The notes beneath the pieces were generated by a model, which worked only from the letters and a program-made list of their open reading frames with translations, was not told the origin of the DNA and searched no databases. Below are positions 18,954 to 30,300 of a stretch of DNA of 64,000 bases, in pieces. Source of the DNA: Pseudomonas sediminis (GTDB taxonomy: Bacteria; Pseudomonadota; Gammaproteobacteria; Pseudomonadales; Pseudomonadaceae); the NCBI RefSeq assembly GCF_002741105.1, contig NZ_NIQU01000005.1, forward strand, positions 151,149-215,148, in the 5' to 3' direction. Every line of letters starts with the position of its first letter. Positions within the stretch are counted from its first letter, which is position 1. The position numbers were made by a program, and so were the translations under genes.

Positions 18954-20312
18954 TCAGCGTTCGCGCATGGCTTCCGAGCGAGCCTTGAGCACGGGTTTGA
19001 GCAGGTAGGCCAGCACGCTCTTCTCGCCAGTGATGATGTCAACCGTGGCAACCATGCCAGGGATGATCAGCAACGGGTGTTCGTCGCTGCCGAGATGGCT
19101 TTTGTCGGTGCGTACCTGGATCAGGTAGAAGCTGTTGCCTTCCTCGTCGGTGATGGTGTCAGCGCTGATCAGCTCCAGGTTGGCCTTGAGGCCGCCGTAG
19201 ATGGTGTAGTCGTAGGCGGTGAACTTGACCATGGCTTTCTGCCCCGGATGCAGGAAGGCGACGTCCTGCGGGCGCACCTTGGCCTCGATCAGCAGGCTGT
19301 CGTCCAGCGGCACGATCTCCAGCATGTCGCTGCCCGGCTGCACCACGCCTCCGATGGTGTTGACCTTGAGCTGCTTGATCACTCCGCGCACCGGTGAGGT
19401 GACGGTGGTACGGGTTACCTTGTCTTCGATGGCGACACTGGTGGCGGTGATCTTCTGCAGTTCGGTGCGTAATTCGTTGAGCTCCTTGAAGGCCTCGGCG
19501 CGGAATGCCAGCTCGGATTCGTCCATCTTGCTCTTGATCTCGCTCATCGCTGCTTCAGCGCGTGGAATGGCCAGGTTGGTGGCTTCCAGTGATCCTCGAA
19601 CTTCCACCACGCTACGGCGCAGGCGTAGCACTTCGACCTGGGAAATCGCCCCCGAGGCCACCAGCGGCTGCGACATGTTCAGCTCCTGCTGCAAAAGGCC
19701 GAGGCTGGAACGGTATTGCTGGGACTTGGAGCGAAACTCGGCGAGCTCCTGCTCCTTCTGTCGCAGTTGTTCACCCAAGGTGCGTTGCTCGCTGCGCAGG
19801 CGTTGTTGGCGTGAGCGGTACAGGGCCAATTGGTCTTCTGCCAGTTGCGGCGCGTCGCGGGTGATTTCTTCGGGTAGTTGCGGTTCTCGGCCTTCGGCCT
19901 CGGCACTCAGTCGTTCCAGGCGGGCGATCAGTGCCAGTCGATCCGCTTCGGTTTCCCCACGATTGGATAGAAAGCGCGTGTCATCCAGCCGCAGCAAGGT
20001 GTCACCCTTTTCCACCACCTGGCCTTCACGTACGAAGATCTCGCTGACGATGCCGCCTTCGAGGTTCTGGATCACCTGCACCTTGCTCGACGGGATGGCC
20101 TTGCCTTCACCCGTGGTCACCTCCTCGAGCACGGCGAAATGCGCCCAGACCAGTGCGCTGAGCAGGCAGGCACTGACCGCCCACACGGTGATGCGGCTCA
20201 GCCAGGGCGAGTCTTCCAGAATGGCGCCTTCGACTTCCGGCATGAACTCGGTGTCCTGACGTTTCTCGCGCAGGCTGCCGAAGTAGTTGCCGAGGTTCTG
20301 GGTCGCTTGCAT
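18954..20312 (-). CDS. lapC: Type I secretion membrane fusion protein (HlyD family), LapC
   Basis: A 452-residue periplasmic adaptor linking the LapB ATPase to the LapE outer-membrane channel for adhesin export. One N-terminal membrane segment (about residues 40-62, WLSRITVWAVSACLLSALVWA) is followed by a lipoyl/barrel half-motif (VIQNLEGGIVSEIFVREGQVVEKGD). A long alpha-helical hairpin rich in Glu, Arg and Gln spans about 120-290. The second barrel half contains SPVRGVIKQLKVNTIGGVVQPG and a C-terminal HlyD tail. GGAG precedes the ATG. It is last in the minus-strand lapE-lapB-lapC run, 12 bases after lapB, and divergent from the adhesin gene it serves. Confidence 0.93.
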   Translation of the reverse strand: MQATQNLGNYFGSLREKRQDTEFMPEVEGAILEDSPWLSRITVWAVSACLLSALVWAHFAVLEEVTTGEGKAIPSSKVQVIQNLEGGIVSEIFVREGQVVEKGDTLLRLDDTRFLSNRGETEADRLALIARLERLSAEAEGREPQLPEEITRDAPQLAEDQLALYRSRQQRLRSEQRTLGEQLRQKEQELAEFRSKSQQYRSSLGLLQQELNMSQPLVASGAISQVEVLRLRRSVVEVRGSLEATNLAIPRAEAAMSEIKSKMDESELAFRAEAFKELNELRTELQKITATSVAIEDKVTRTTVTSPVRGVIKQLKVNTIGGVVQPGSDMLEIVPLDDSLLIEAKVRPQDVAFLHPGQKAMVKFTAYDYTIYGGLKANLELISADTITDEEGNSFYLIQVRTDKSHLGSDEHPLLIIPGMVATVDIITGEKSVLAYLLKPVLKARSEAMRER

Positions 20313-20324
20313 CGTTCGTCGCTC

Positions 20325-22484
20325 CTACAGGCTGGCTGGGCCGACGCGGCCCTTGCGCAAGGCTTCGATCACCGCTTCCTTCGGCCCGTCTGCCACCACA
20401 CGACCGTTGTCCAGCACGGCCAGGCGATCTACCAGGCTGAGCATGGAGGCGCGGTGGGTGATGAGGATCAGGGTCTTGCCTTGCACCCAGCTGTGCAGAC
20501 GCTGGCGCAGCAGGTCTTCGCTGGTGTTGTCCATGGCGCTGGTGGGCTCGTCGAGCACCAGAATCGGTGGGTCGAGCAGTAGCGCCCTGGCCAGCAGCAC
20601 GGCTTGGCGCTGGCCGCCGGAAAGCAGTTGGCCGCGCTCGCCCACCGGACGGTCGAAGCCCTGCGGGTGCTGTCGCGCCAGGTCGACGACGCCAGTCAGC
20701 TCGGCCACTTCGAGCATGCGCGCGTCGCTGATGTAACGCGCACCGAGGGTGAGGTTGTCGCGCAGGCTGCCGGCCAGCAGCGGCAGGTCGTGGGCGACGT
20801 AGCCGATCTGGTGGCGCAGGTCGGCGACATCGAGCTGACGCAGGTCGAGGTTGTCGAGCAGGATCTGCCCTTCGTCGGCGCTGTAGAACGCCATCATCAG
20901 ACGCGCCAGGGTGCTCTTGCCCGAGCCGCTGCGACCGATGATGCCGAGCCGCTCGCCGGCGCCGAGGCGCAGGCTGACGTTGTGCAGCGCCGGGGCGTTC
21001 TGGCCGGGGTAGGTGAAGCTGATCTGGCGGATTTCCAGCGCCCCCTTGAGCTGGGTGCGATCCAGCGGGCGCTGCTTGTCCTGACGCTCCTGTGGCAATG
21101 CCATCAGTGCGTCGGTGCTGGTCATGGTCAGGCGCGCCTGTTGGTAGCGGGTGATCAGTCCGGCGATCTGGCCCAGTGGCGCAAGAATCCGGCTGCCCAG
21201 CATGTAGCAGGCCACCAGCGCGCCGACGCTGAGGTGGCCGGCAATGATCAGGTAAACGCCTGAAACGATGGTGGCCATGCCGGCGAATTGCTGCAGGAAG
21301 AGGGTGCCGTTGGTGGCCAGTGAGGCGAGGAATTTTGCATGGCCGTCCAGGCGGGTGAGGGCACCGTGGGTTTGCTCCCACTGATGTTGGCGCTCACTTT
21401 CCGCGCCGCAGGCTTTGAGGGTTTCCAGGCCTCCAAGGGTTTCGATCAACAATGCCTGGCGCTGCGAGCCGAGTTGCAGGCTCTTCTGCACTGTGTCGCG
21501 CAGGCGCACCTGGATGATGTAGGCGAACAGTGCGGTAATGGGGAAGGCCAGCAGGGGGATGAACACCAGCGGGCCACCGATCAGGCCGATCACCAGCAGC
21601 ATCAGCATGGAGAAGGGCAGGTCGATCAGGCTGGTCAGGGTCACGGCCGTGAGAAAATCGCGCAGTCCCTGGAAGTCGTGAATGCTCTGTGCGAAACCGC
21701 CGATGGTGGCCGGTCGCGCTTTCATCGACATGCCAGTGATGCGTTCGAACAAGGTGGCCGACAGCACCACATCGGTCTTCTTGCCGGCGGTGTCCAGCAG
21801 GTGCGCGCGCAGTACCTTGAGCAGCAGTTCGAAACCGGTGCCGACAAACAGGCCAATCGCCAACACCCAGAGCGTCGAGGTCGCCTGATTGGGCACCACG
21901 CGATCGTAGGTTTGCATCACGAACAGCGGCACCATCAAACCCAGCAGGTTGATCAGCAGGCTGGCCAGCACGGCATCGGTATAGAGCCAGCGCGACAGCT
22001 TCAAGGTGTCGCGAAACCAGGCTTCGATGCGCGGCACCAGCGGTGTGCGGGCTTCTTCAAGCTCATGCCGCGGGCGAGCGAAGAAGGCCCGGCCGCTGTA
22101 CTCGGTGGCCAGTTGTTCGCGGCTGACCCATTGCTCGCCGCCATCCGTTTCGCAGGGCAGAATCTGCGCCTGCTGCTTTGGTCCCCACTGGCGCAGCACG
22201 GCGCTGCGGCCGTCCTTGAGCAGCAGCAGTACCGGTAGGTTGAGTGCTGAGATACTGGCCAGGTCGCGTTGCAGCAAGCGTCCTTGCAACCCCGCCCGTG
22301 CTGCGGCGCGGGCCAGCAAGTCGGGGCTCAGGCGCTGCTCTGGCAGAGGCAGCCCAGCGCTCAGGCTGCCGCGACTAGCGGAACAGCCGTGCAGCCTGCA
22401 TAGGATCAACAAACCATCCAACAACGGATCGTCGTGACTGAGCCGCGGATCACTGGTCGGCCCTGGCCGTTCCATGGTGGTCAA
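20325..22484 (-). CDS. lapB: Type I secretion ABC transporter (permease/ATPase), LapB
   Basis: A 719-residue inner-membrane exporter. Residues 1 to about 150 form a C39-like domain that lacks the catalytic Cys/His of true bacteriocin peptidases, as expected for RTX-adhesin exporters that do not cleave a leader. A six-helix ABC membrane domain follows (about 165-440). The ATPase has Walker A GRSGSGKST, signature LLSGGQRQA, Walker B ILVLDEPTSAMD and H-loop ITHRAS. The TTG at 22484 has AGGAG nine bases upstream. The first ATG (22475) gives a protein three residues shorter but with poor ribosome-site spacing. It powers secretion of the 3,688-residue adhesin. Confidence 0.94.
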   Translation of the reverse strand: MTTMERPGPTSDPRLSHDDPLLDGLLILCRLHGCSASRGSLSAGLPLPEQRLSPDLLARAAARAGLQGRLLQRDLASISALNLPVLLLLKDGRSAVLRQWGPKQQAQILPCETDGGEQWVSREQLATEYSGRAFFARPRHELEEARTPLVPRIEAWFRDTLKLSRWLYTDAVLASLLINLLGLMVPLFVMQTYDRVVPNQATSTLWVLAIGLFVGTGFELLLKVLRAHLLDTAGKKTDVVLSATLFERITGMSMKARPATIGGFAQSIHDFQGLRDFLTAVTLTSLIDLPFSMLMLLVIGLIGGPLVFIPLLAFPITALFAYIIQVRLRDTVQKSLQLGSQRQALLIETLGGLETLKACGAESERQHQWEQTHGALTRLDGHAKFLASLATNGTLFLQQFAGMATIVSGVYLIIAGHLSVGALVACYMLGSRILAPLGQIAGLITRYQQARLTMTSTDALMALPQERQDKQRPLDRTQLKGALEIRQISFTYPGQNAPALHNVSLRLGAGERLGIIGRSGSGKSTLARLMMAFYSADEGQILLDNLDLRQLDVADLRHQIGYVAHDLPLLAGSLRDNLTLGARYISDARMLEVAELTGVVDLARQHPQGFDRPVGERGQLLSGGQRQAVLLARALLLDPPILVLDEPTSAMDNTSEDLLRQRLHSWVQGKTLILITHRASMLSLVDRLAVLDNGRVVADGPKEAVIEALRKGRVGPASL

Positions 22485-22562
22485 TTTCTACTACTCCTCA
22501 GGCCTGTTCAGACCTTTGCCGCACGTTGGCCCCGTGTGTTCACACAGGGTCTCGAGTCGGTA

Positions 22563-23918
22563 CTACTTCATCTCCGGCAAGCGTGCTTCGCTCTTCACTT
22601 CGGTGAGGGCTACAGCTTCCGCCGGGACTACGACCTGTTGCTGGCGCAGCAGATCACCCATGGCCGCGACGACGCGGTACATCGAGAACTCTTCGCCGTA
22701 GCGAACCTCGGTATAGCGGCGGTTGGCAGTGAACAGTTCGTTTTCGCTGTCGAGCAGGTCGAGCAGGGTGCGTTGCCCCAGGCTGAACTGCTGCTGGTAG
22801 GCCTCGCGAACCCGTGAGGTGTAGTCCGCGTAGTCACGGGCTTTGGGGGTTTGCAGGCGCGCGTTCTCCATGGCGTTCCAGGCCAGCGAGAGGTTTTCGT
22901 TAAGCACGCGCAGCGCGTTGTTGCGGATGTCCATCGACTCGTTGATCTGGTGCGCGGCCGATTGCAGGCGGGCCTTGTCGCGCATGCCGTTGAACAGGTT
23001 GTAGTTCATCACCACGGCGGCTCGCCAGGTGTTGTAGTGCCCCTCGTCACCCTGCACGTTGTCGTTGGCATTGGTGGCCAACTCCAGGTCGAAGCGCGGG
23101 TAGAAGGGCGACTTGGCCACCTCGTACTGCTTCTCGGCAGCATTGACGTCCGACTGTGCCGACTTCAGGAACGGGTTGTTGTCCATCACGGTCTGGCGGG
23201 CGGCGAGCAAATCGGCCGGCATGTTGCCCTTGACCGAGGAGGGTGTCTCCAGCTGATCCGGCAAGCGCCCCACGGCACTGAAGAAGTTGGCCTCGGCATC
23301 GGCCAGGTTGACCTCTTCGGTGTACAGATTGTTCTGCGCCAGGGCCAGACGGGCCTCGGATTGATCGAGGTCTGCGGTGCTGCCAACGCCCTGGCGGCTG
23401 CGCAAACCGATCTGATCGTTGATGCGCTGGTGTGCCTGCAGGTTGTTGCGCGCCAGAGCGACCATCTCGCGGCGCATCAGCACATCGAGGTACACCTCGA
23501 CGGTGCGTAGCGCCAGGCTTTCGGAGGTGCCGAGCAGACGGTAGGCGCGGGAGTTGACCACGGCCTGGGTGCGCGCCACTTCGTTGGGGGTGTTGAAACC
23601 ATCGAACAGCATCTGCCGCAAACGCAGCTCGGCATCGCGGTAGTTCAGGGTCTCTGTGTTGTGATTGCCCAGCGCCCTCGTGCTGGGGCTGTCCGTACGT
23701 TCCCGGCCGTAACCGACCAGCAGATCGACGGTGGGCAGGTAGCCGCCCTTGGCGAATTTCACATCCTCATCCGATGAGAGTCGGCTATTGGCGGCAGCGT
23801 GGATTTCCGGGTGATTGTCCAGCGTGCTCTGAATCGCTTCCGACAGATTCATGGCTTGCGCCTGACTGCAAACAGTCGCCAAAAGCATGGCGCTCCACAG
23901 CGGGGTTAAGGTGCGCAT
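22563..23918 (-). CDS. lapE: TolC-family outer membrane channel, LapE
   Basis: A 451-residue outer-membrane efflux protein. The signal peptide MRTLTPLWSAMLLATVCSQA is cut after AQA near residue 22. Two OEP repeats follow, with long coiled-coil hairpins (for example QSEARLALAQNNLYTEEVNLADAEA) and FEVA-type segments such as YEVAKSPFYPRFDLELATNAN. Leu/Gln-rich helices end in SLGQRTLLDLLDSENELFTANR, a TolC landmark. AGGAG precedes the ATG. It forms the exit duct for the adhesin and is the first gene of the lapE-lapB-lapC unit, with 78 bases before lapB. Its promoter must lie in the 446-base gap shared with the divergent adhesin gene. Confidence 0.93.
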   Translation of the reverse strand: MRTLTPLWSAMLLATVCSQAQAMNLSEAIQSTLDNHPEIHAAANSRLSSDEDVKFAKGGYLPTVDLLVGYGRERTDSPSTRALGNHNTETLNYRDAELRLRQMLFDGFNTPNEVARTQAVVNSRAYRLLGTSESLALRTVEVYLDVLMRREMVALARNNLQAHQRINDQIGLRSRQGVGSTADLDQSEARLALAQNNLYTEEVNLADAEANFFSAVGRLPDQLETPSSVKGNMPADLLAARQTVMDNNPFLKSAQSDVNAAEKQYEVAKSPFYPRFDLELATNANDNVQGDEGHYNTWRAAVVMNYNLFNGMRDKARLQSAAHQINESMDIRNNALRVLNENLSLAWNAMENARLQTPKARDYADYTSRVREAYQQQFSLGQRTLLDLLDSENELFTANRRYTEVRYGEEFSMYRVVAAMGDLLRQQQVVVPAEAVALTEVKSEARLPEMK

Positions 23919-24364
23919 TGGCGTTTCTCCTGACTGAAGTTCTTATCCTGTCGCCATAAAAATGGCGTTTTTGCCTGTAAAACCGTTTCAGGCTTGTAAC
24001 ATCACAGCTAAGAACAACTTTTGGAGAACCTAAGATGTTTTTTTCACAACCTATATTCAGAAAAAATCTTATGAACTCTGAGAAAAGCAGCACATTGTTT
24101 GAACCTGTGAGCTGTGCAAGTCCTCGTTTTTCGGGGGCTGCACAGCTGAAATGGGTTGTCAGGCATCAAAGGGCGGGGATTCAACTGATGGAGTAGTTCG
24201 ACGCATGCTGTGGTGACATTTTTTTGTCGGTAGCGTTTTTTGGATTTTGCGCCGTTCCATTTCAGTCAGCTGTCTAGGTTCTTTCCTCGGCTTCGAAAAG
24301 GTGTTCTGACCCTTTCGGTAGGTACGTGTCGGCGGTGGTCGGCAGCTGTAGTGAGGATGGAATC
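23919..24364. other. Divergent regulatory region between lapE and the adhesin gene
   Basis: 446 bases, clearly AT-richer than the flanking genes, with T and A runs around 24040-24070. A 9-bp dyad (AGCTGTGCA, 24110-24118, with its complement at 24139-24147) spans a T-rich loop. The promoters for both transcripts must lie here; none can be assigned confidently by eye. No small protein gene is evident. Confidence 0.6.
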
Positions 24365-27300
24365 ATGGCTACTCTTATTGGTGTCGTCAGTCAGGTTGTC
24401 GGCGAAGTGTTCGCGGTAGCGAGCGACGGATCGCGCCGGCCAATCAGCGAAGGTGATCGGGTCTACGCGGGCGAGCAGCTAGTCACCGGTGTTTCCGGTG
24501 CGGTTGCGGTGGCCATGACCAACGGGCAGCAACTGACCCTGGGTCGGGACAGCAGCATCACCCTCGATACGCAAATGATCGCGGATCGCGGCGAGTCCCA
24601 GGCTCCGGTCGTCGAAACTCCACCGACTACCCCCAGCGATGACGACCTCACCGATGTCGAGCGCCTGCAGGCTGCCATCGAAGCGGGTGACGACCCGACC
24701 CAGCAAGGTGAGGCTACGGCGGCTGGCCCCGGTGCTGGTACGGGTGGCGCCGGCGGCGTAGGCGGTGGCCACTCGTTCGTGTTGCTCAGTGAAGTAGGTG
24801 GAGCACTCGACCCGGTGATCGGCTTCCCCACTGCCGGGTTGCCAGGTGGGCCGGAATTCCCAGACGCTCTGCCAATCGCTACCGCCGACCCTGAAGTGGA
24901 TGGCATTCCCACGGGCGGCACCGCCTCGAACGCGGTCGACGAAGATGGCCTGCCCGACGGTATCGTCGGTGGGGTGAACGATCTGGATGGCGAGGCGACG
25001 CTGGTCACCGGCGTTCTGGGCTACAGCTTCGGGCCAGACGGTCCGGGCACTTTTACCTGGTCGACCGCCGGGCTGGCGGAAATGGGCGTCAGCTCGAGTG
25101 GGACGCCCCTGACCTATCAGGTGAGCCCGAATGGGCTGACCCTGGCCGCCTATGCCGGGGAAACGGTAGTGTTCGTCGCTCAGGTCACCAATCTGGCGAC
25201 CGGCGCCTATCAGTTCGAGCTGTTCGCGCCGCTCGATCATGCCGCTCCACCGCTAGGTGGCAGCGACGAAAACGACATTCTCTACCTGTTCAACTACACC
25301 ATCACCGACGGCAACGGTACGCCAGCCAGTGGCAGCCTGAGCATTCTGGTGGACGATGACAGCCCTGCACTGGCAGGTGGTGAGGAGCGTCCGCTCATCA
25401 GGGAAGTGGTCAACGAGGATGCCCTGGGCAGTGGCAATGCCGAGCCTGGCAGCATTCCTGGGCAGAAGACCCAGATCATCGGCGATCCCAGCACTCTGGA
25501 CGCGCTGGTCAACTTCGGTGCTGACGGCCGTGGTGGTTTCCAACTGAGCACGAGTCCTGACGCGTTGGCAGATTTGCAGGCGCTGGGGCTGACCTCGGGT
25601 AAGGAGCCGTTGCTCTATTCCGTCGAGGTCTCGGACGACGGCAGCACCAGCACCCTGACAGCGACTGCAGGTGGCGTGCAGGTATTCACGCTGGTAGTGA
25701 CCAGCGATGGTGGGTATGTCTTCACCCTGCTGGGGCCGATCGATCATCCTCGTGCCGACGGCGATGATTCCGAGCGCCTGGGCGACGCTAGCCTGGCGCT
25801 GGACTTCTCCAAACTGCTGATCGCTACTGACTACGATGGTGACGCGGTGCCGGGCGGTTTCAACGCCGGCAGTTTCGTGATCGACGTCGAGGATGACGTG
25901 CCGGTACTGGTCGACGATGGCATCGACAATTGTCTGACCCTGACCTACCAGGGCGGTGATGCCGGCTACAGCAACAGCTATGGCTACTACATCAAGGGTG
26001 CAGATGGTGAGCCCGTCAGTGGTCAGATCATCTGGAGCAATACCAGCGCCCTCAGTAACGGGGATTCGGTGACCTTGCACGGGCTCGACCCCAGTGAAGT
26101 CGGTTTCTTCATCATTCCCAATGGCGCCGCCAATGAGTTTGCCAGCGGCGCCGAAGTGACCTTTCAACTGGTCGATGGCCAGTGGCAAGCGTTCATTGGT
26201 GAAACGGCGTTGGTGGGTGATGGCGGTGCCAACATCGTGTTCGACAACCCGGCGCTCAACCCCGGAAGCAAGTCCCATGTCGAGGACAACGCCGCGCCCG
26301 GCAACCAGAATTGGGAGGACATCAACGTCGGTGGTGACAACGACTACAACGACGTCAACATTCAAGCCACGTGGACGACCAAGGCACCGGTCGGCGGCAC
26401 CGTGCATGAAGACCAACTGGAAGCGCCGCATCAAGGCAATCCGGAGGCTGGTCAGCGTTTGGTGATCAGTACCGATGGTGGTGCCGGCAGCCTTATGGCG
26501 CTGGTGAAGTTCGGCGCTGATGGCCCCGGCGCATTCGGCCTGGCAAGCAGCGTAGCTGTGAGCACTGAGCTTGCCGCGCAGGGCGTCAAGTCGGGTGGCC
26601 AGGCGCTGGTCTATACGGTCAGCGAAAGTTTCGATGGCGACGGCAACCTTGTAAGTACCACTCTTACTGCTACGGCTGCCGAAGGGGTGGGCGGCTACCC
26701 GGTATTCACTCTGGTGGTGAATGCCGATGGCAGTTTCAGTTTCACGTTGCAGGGGCCGATCGATCATCCGCGCGCCGATGGCGACGACAGCGAGCTGTGG
26801 GCGTCGAAGGGCGGTATCGGAATCGATTTCACCCAGCTGTTCACCGCGACCGATGGCGACGGCGATCCGCTGCAACTGCCCGAAGGCGCGAAAGGCCTGT
26901 TCGTCATCAATATTCAGGATGACGTCCCGCTGCCGGCTCAGCCCACCCCGCAGCAGCCGGTGGTCGGTGGCCTAGTGCACGAAGATGCGTTGGGTAGCGG
27001 CAATGCCGAGCCCGGCAGCGAACCACAGCAAATCTTGACCGCCGAAGGCGGGCCGCGCACGCTGGATGTGCTGGTCAACTTCGGTGCAGATGGTCGCGGT
27101 GGTTTCCACCTGAGCCAGCAGCCCGGCGCGCTGTCCGGTTTGCAGGCGCTCGGCTTGACCTCCGGTGGCGTGGCGCTGTTCTACGCCGTGTCGGCGGACG
27201 GCACGACATTGACTGCTACTGCGGGTGACGGTGGTAGTCCGGTATTCACTCTGCAAGTAGGTACCGATGGTAGCTACCTGTTCACGCTCAATGGTGCGTT

Positions 27301-30300
27301 GGATCATCAGGAGGCGGATGGTGTCGACTCGGAAACCTTGGGTGACAACAGCCAGGCGTTGGATTTCTCTGAAGTGCTGGTAGCCACTGATGGCGATGGC
27401 GACCCCATCGCCGCAGGTTTCCCGTCTGGCAGCTTCGTCATCGACGTAGAAGATGATGTGCCGATTCTCAAGACCCTAGACCCGCAGCAGCCTGCTCTGG
27501 GCGGTACGGTACACGAGGATCTGTTGACCAGCCCGAACACGGGCAACCCGGATGGCGGTACGCAAACGCTGGTTGTCAGCACCGAGGGTGGTGCCGGCAA
27601 TCTGAGCTCGCTGGTTTCCTTCGGCGCCGACGGTCCGGGGGCCTTTGGGCTGGTCGACAGCGGTACCGCGACGGGACTGCTCGATGCTCAGGGGCTTACC
27701 TCGGGCGGGGAAAGCTTGGTTTATGAGGTGGTTGAAACCCGCGTCGACGGCAAGCTGGTCAGCACCACGCTGACTGCGGTTTCCGCTGACAGTCTGGGCA
27801 ATTACCCAGTGTTCACCCTGACGGTCAATGCCGATGGCAGCTTCCGCTTCGAGCTGCAGGGGCCGATCGACCATCCGGTTGCCGATGGCAATGATGGTGA
27901 ACTGTGGGCCAACGATGGGGCGTTCGGCATCGACTTCACCCAGCTATTCACCGCCACCGATGGCGATGGCGACCACCTGCAGTTGCCGGAGGGCACCACG
28001 GGGCTATTCGTCATCAATATCGAAGATGATGTGCCGGAGCTAGTAGTGAGCGAGCCGGAGTATTGCCTGACCCTGACCTACGAGGGCGGTGATGCGTCTT
28101 ATGCCAACAGCTATGGCTACTACATCAAGGGTGCCGATGGCGTGCCGGTCAGCGGTGCGCTGATCTGGGCTGATACCACGTCGCTCAGCATCGGTAGCAG
28201 TGCCACGCTGGAAGGTCTTGATCCGTCCAGTGTCGGCTTCTTCATCATTCCCAATGGCGGTGCCAATGGTGTCGCCAATGGCGCCGAAGTCACCTTCGAA
28301 CTGGTCGATGGCCAGTGGCAGGCCTTTGTCGGCGGTAGCGCACTCAATGGTGGCGGTGGTGCTGCGGTTGTCTTCGACAACCCGGTGCTGAACCCCAATG
28401 GAAAATCCCATGTTGAGGACAACGCCGCGCCCGGCAACCAGAACTGGGAAGACGTCAACAACGGCAACAGCGACAACGACTACAACGACGTCAATATCCA
28501 GGCCACCTGGACGGCCAAGACGCCGCCTGCCATCGGTGGCACGGTGCATGAAGACAAGCTGACGACCCCCAATGTCGGGAATCAGGAGGCTGGACAGACG
28601 CTTGTTGTAAGCACGGCTGGCGGTGCTGGCACGCTGGCCTCGCTAGTGGCCTTTGGTGCCGACGGCCCTGGCAGCTTCGGCCTGGTGGACAGCGCCACGG
28701 CCACTTCGCAGCTGAACGAGCAAGGGCTGACTTCCGGCGATAAGCCGCTGGTCTATACGGTCAGCGAAAGCTTCGATGACGACGGCAATCTGCTCAGCGC
28801 CACGCTGACCGCTACGGCTGCCGCGGACGTTGGTGGCTATCCGGTGTTCACCCTGGTGATCAATGCCGATGGCAGCTTCACCTTCACCCTGCAAGGGCCG
28901 ATCGACCATCCGCAGGCCGATGGCAACGACAGTGAGCTGTGGTCGAGCGCTGGCCAGATCGGCATCGACTTCACCCATCTGTTGGCCATCACCGACGGTG
29001 ATGGCGATCCGCTGAACATCCCCGAAGGGGTTGGCGGCCTGTTCGTGATCAATATCGAGGACGATGTGCCGACCCTGAGCCTCGGGGTCAACGCTCAGGC
29101 ATTGGCTCAGCTGGAAGTGGCGTTGGACGAAACCCGTGGCAATCAGGATCGTTACGCCGCGAACGACGACCAGAGCCAGGGCTACGTGAACGACGACAAT
29201 GGCGCGTTGGCCAAGGTCACCACCCAACTTGCCGGTGGCCTGACCTCGCTGTTCACCATCGGTGGGGCAGCCGGGGCTGATGGCCAGGCTTCGCTGAGCG
29301 GCACGCTGAGCTTCTCCGGGGTGCCGGCCCAGGGGCTGGCCACCACACTTTCGGCCACCAATGGCGGTGCCATCCGCCTGTTCGTCGACCCGGCCAACAG
29401 CCAGGTCATCAAGGGTGTCGATGCCACTGGCGATACGGTCTTCACCATTGCCATCGTCACTGTCGATGGTCAGCCGCAACTGCAGACCACGCTGTTCGAA
29501 GCGATCCGCCATCCGCACAACGATCAGCGTTTCGACGAGGCGGTCGATCTGCTGATCAAACACCAGGGCTCGTTGCAGCTGCAGTATCAGGTCACCCGTG
29601 TCGACGGTGATGGTGACGCGGTGACCCGTACCGCGAAGGTCGAGCTTGCTGGCGGCAATTCGTCCTATTTCTCCTTCCAGGACGACGGCCCGAAAATCAT
29701 CAAGTTCGAACTGGGCCACAGCGTCAAGCTATACGTCGACGAATCCGTTGGCAAAGGTGGTTCCAGCCAGAACGAACCCGGTCAGGCTGCGCCGAATGAC
29801 GAGCAGGGCCACGGCAATGTGCTGGGTTACGCCCGGATCGACGGCGACAAACTGTTCAAGTTGACCGCCGATGGTGGTTCGGATGGCCTGGACAGCAGCC
29901 GTACCCGCTTCTCCCTGAGCCTTGCCAGTAATGGCGTGGACTCCGGGCTGAATGCCACGGCCGGCGGCGACATCCTGCTGTACAAGGAAGCCGATGGCAG
30001 CATCCTGGGTAAAGCCAATGGCGTTACGGTGTTCAAGATCAGCGTCAATGCCGCTGACGGTAGCGTGACCCTGGTGCAGTACAAGGCCATTGCTCATGGC
30101 GATACCAGCAGCCACGACGAGTTGGCGCTGCTCAAGGATGGCGTGCTGAAACTGAACGTGACGGTCTATGACAAGGACGGCGACTCGCAGAGCGCCAGCC
30201 TGGATCTGGGCAAGGTGGTCGGCTTTGAGGACGACGGCCCGAAAATCACCAAGTTCGAGCTGCAACATGGCACCAAGCTGTACGTCGACGAATCGGTGGG

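Noticed and set aside
20325..22484. Active C39 leader peptidase in LapB
   Set aside because: The N-terminal domain lacks the catalytic Cys/His motifs, and the adhesin has no double-glycine leader.
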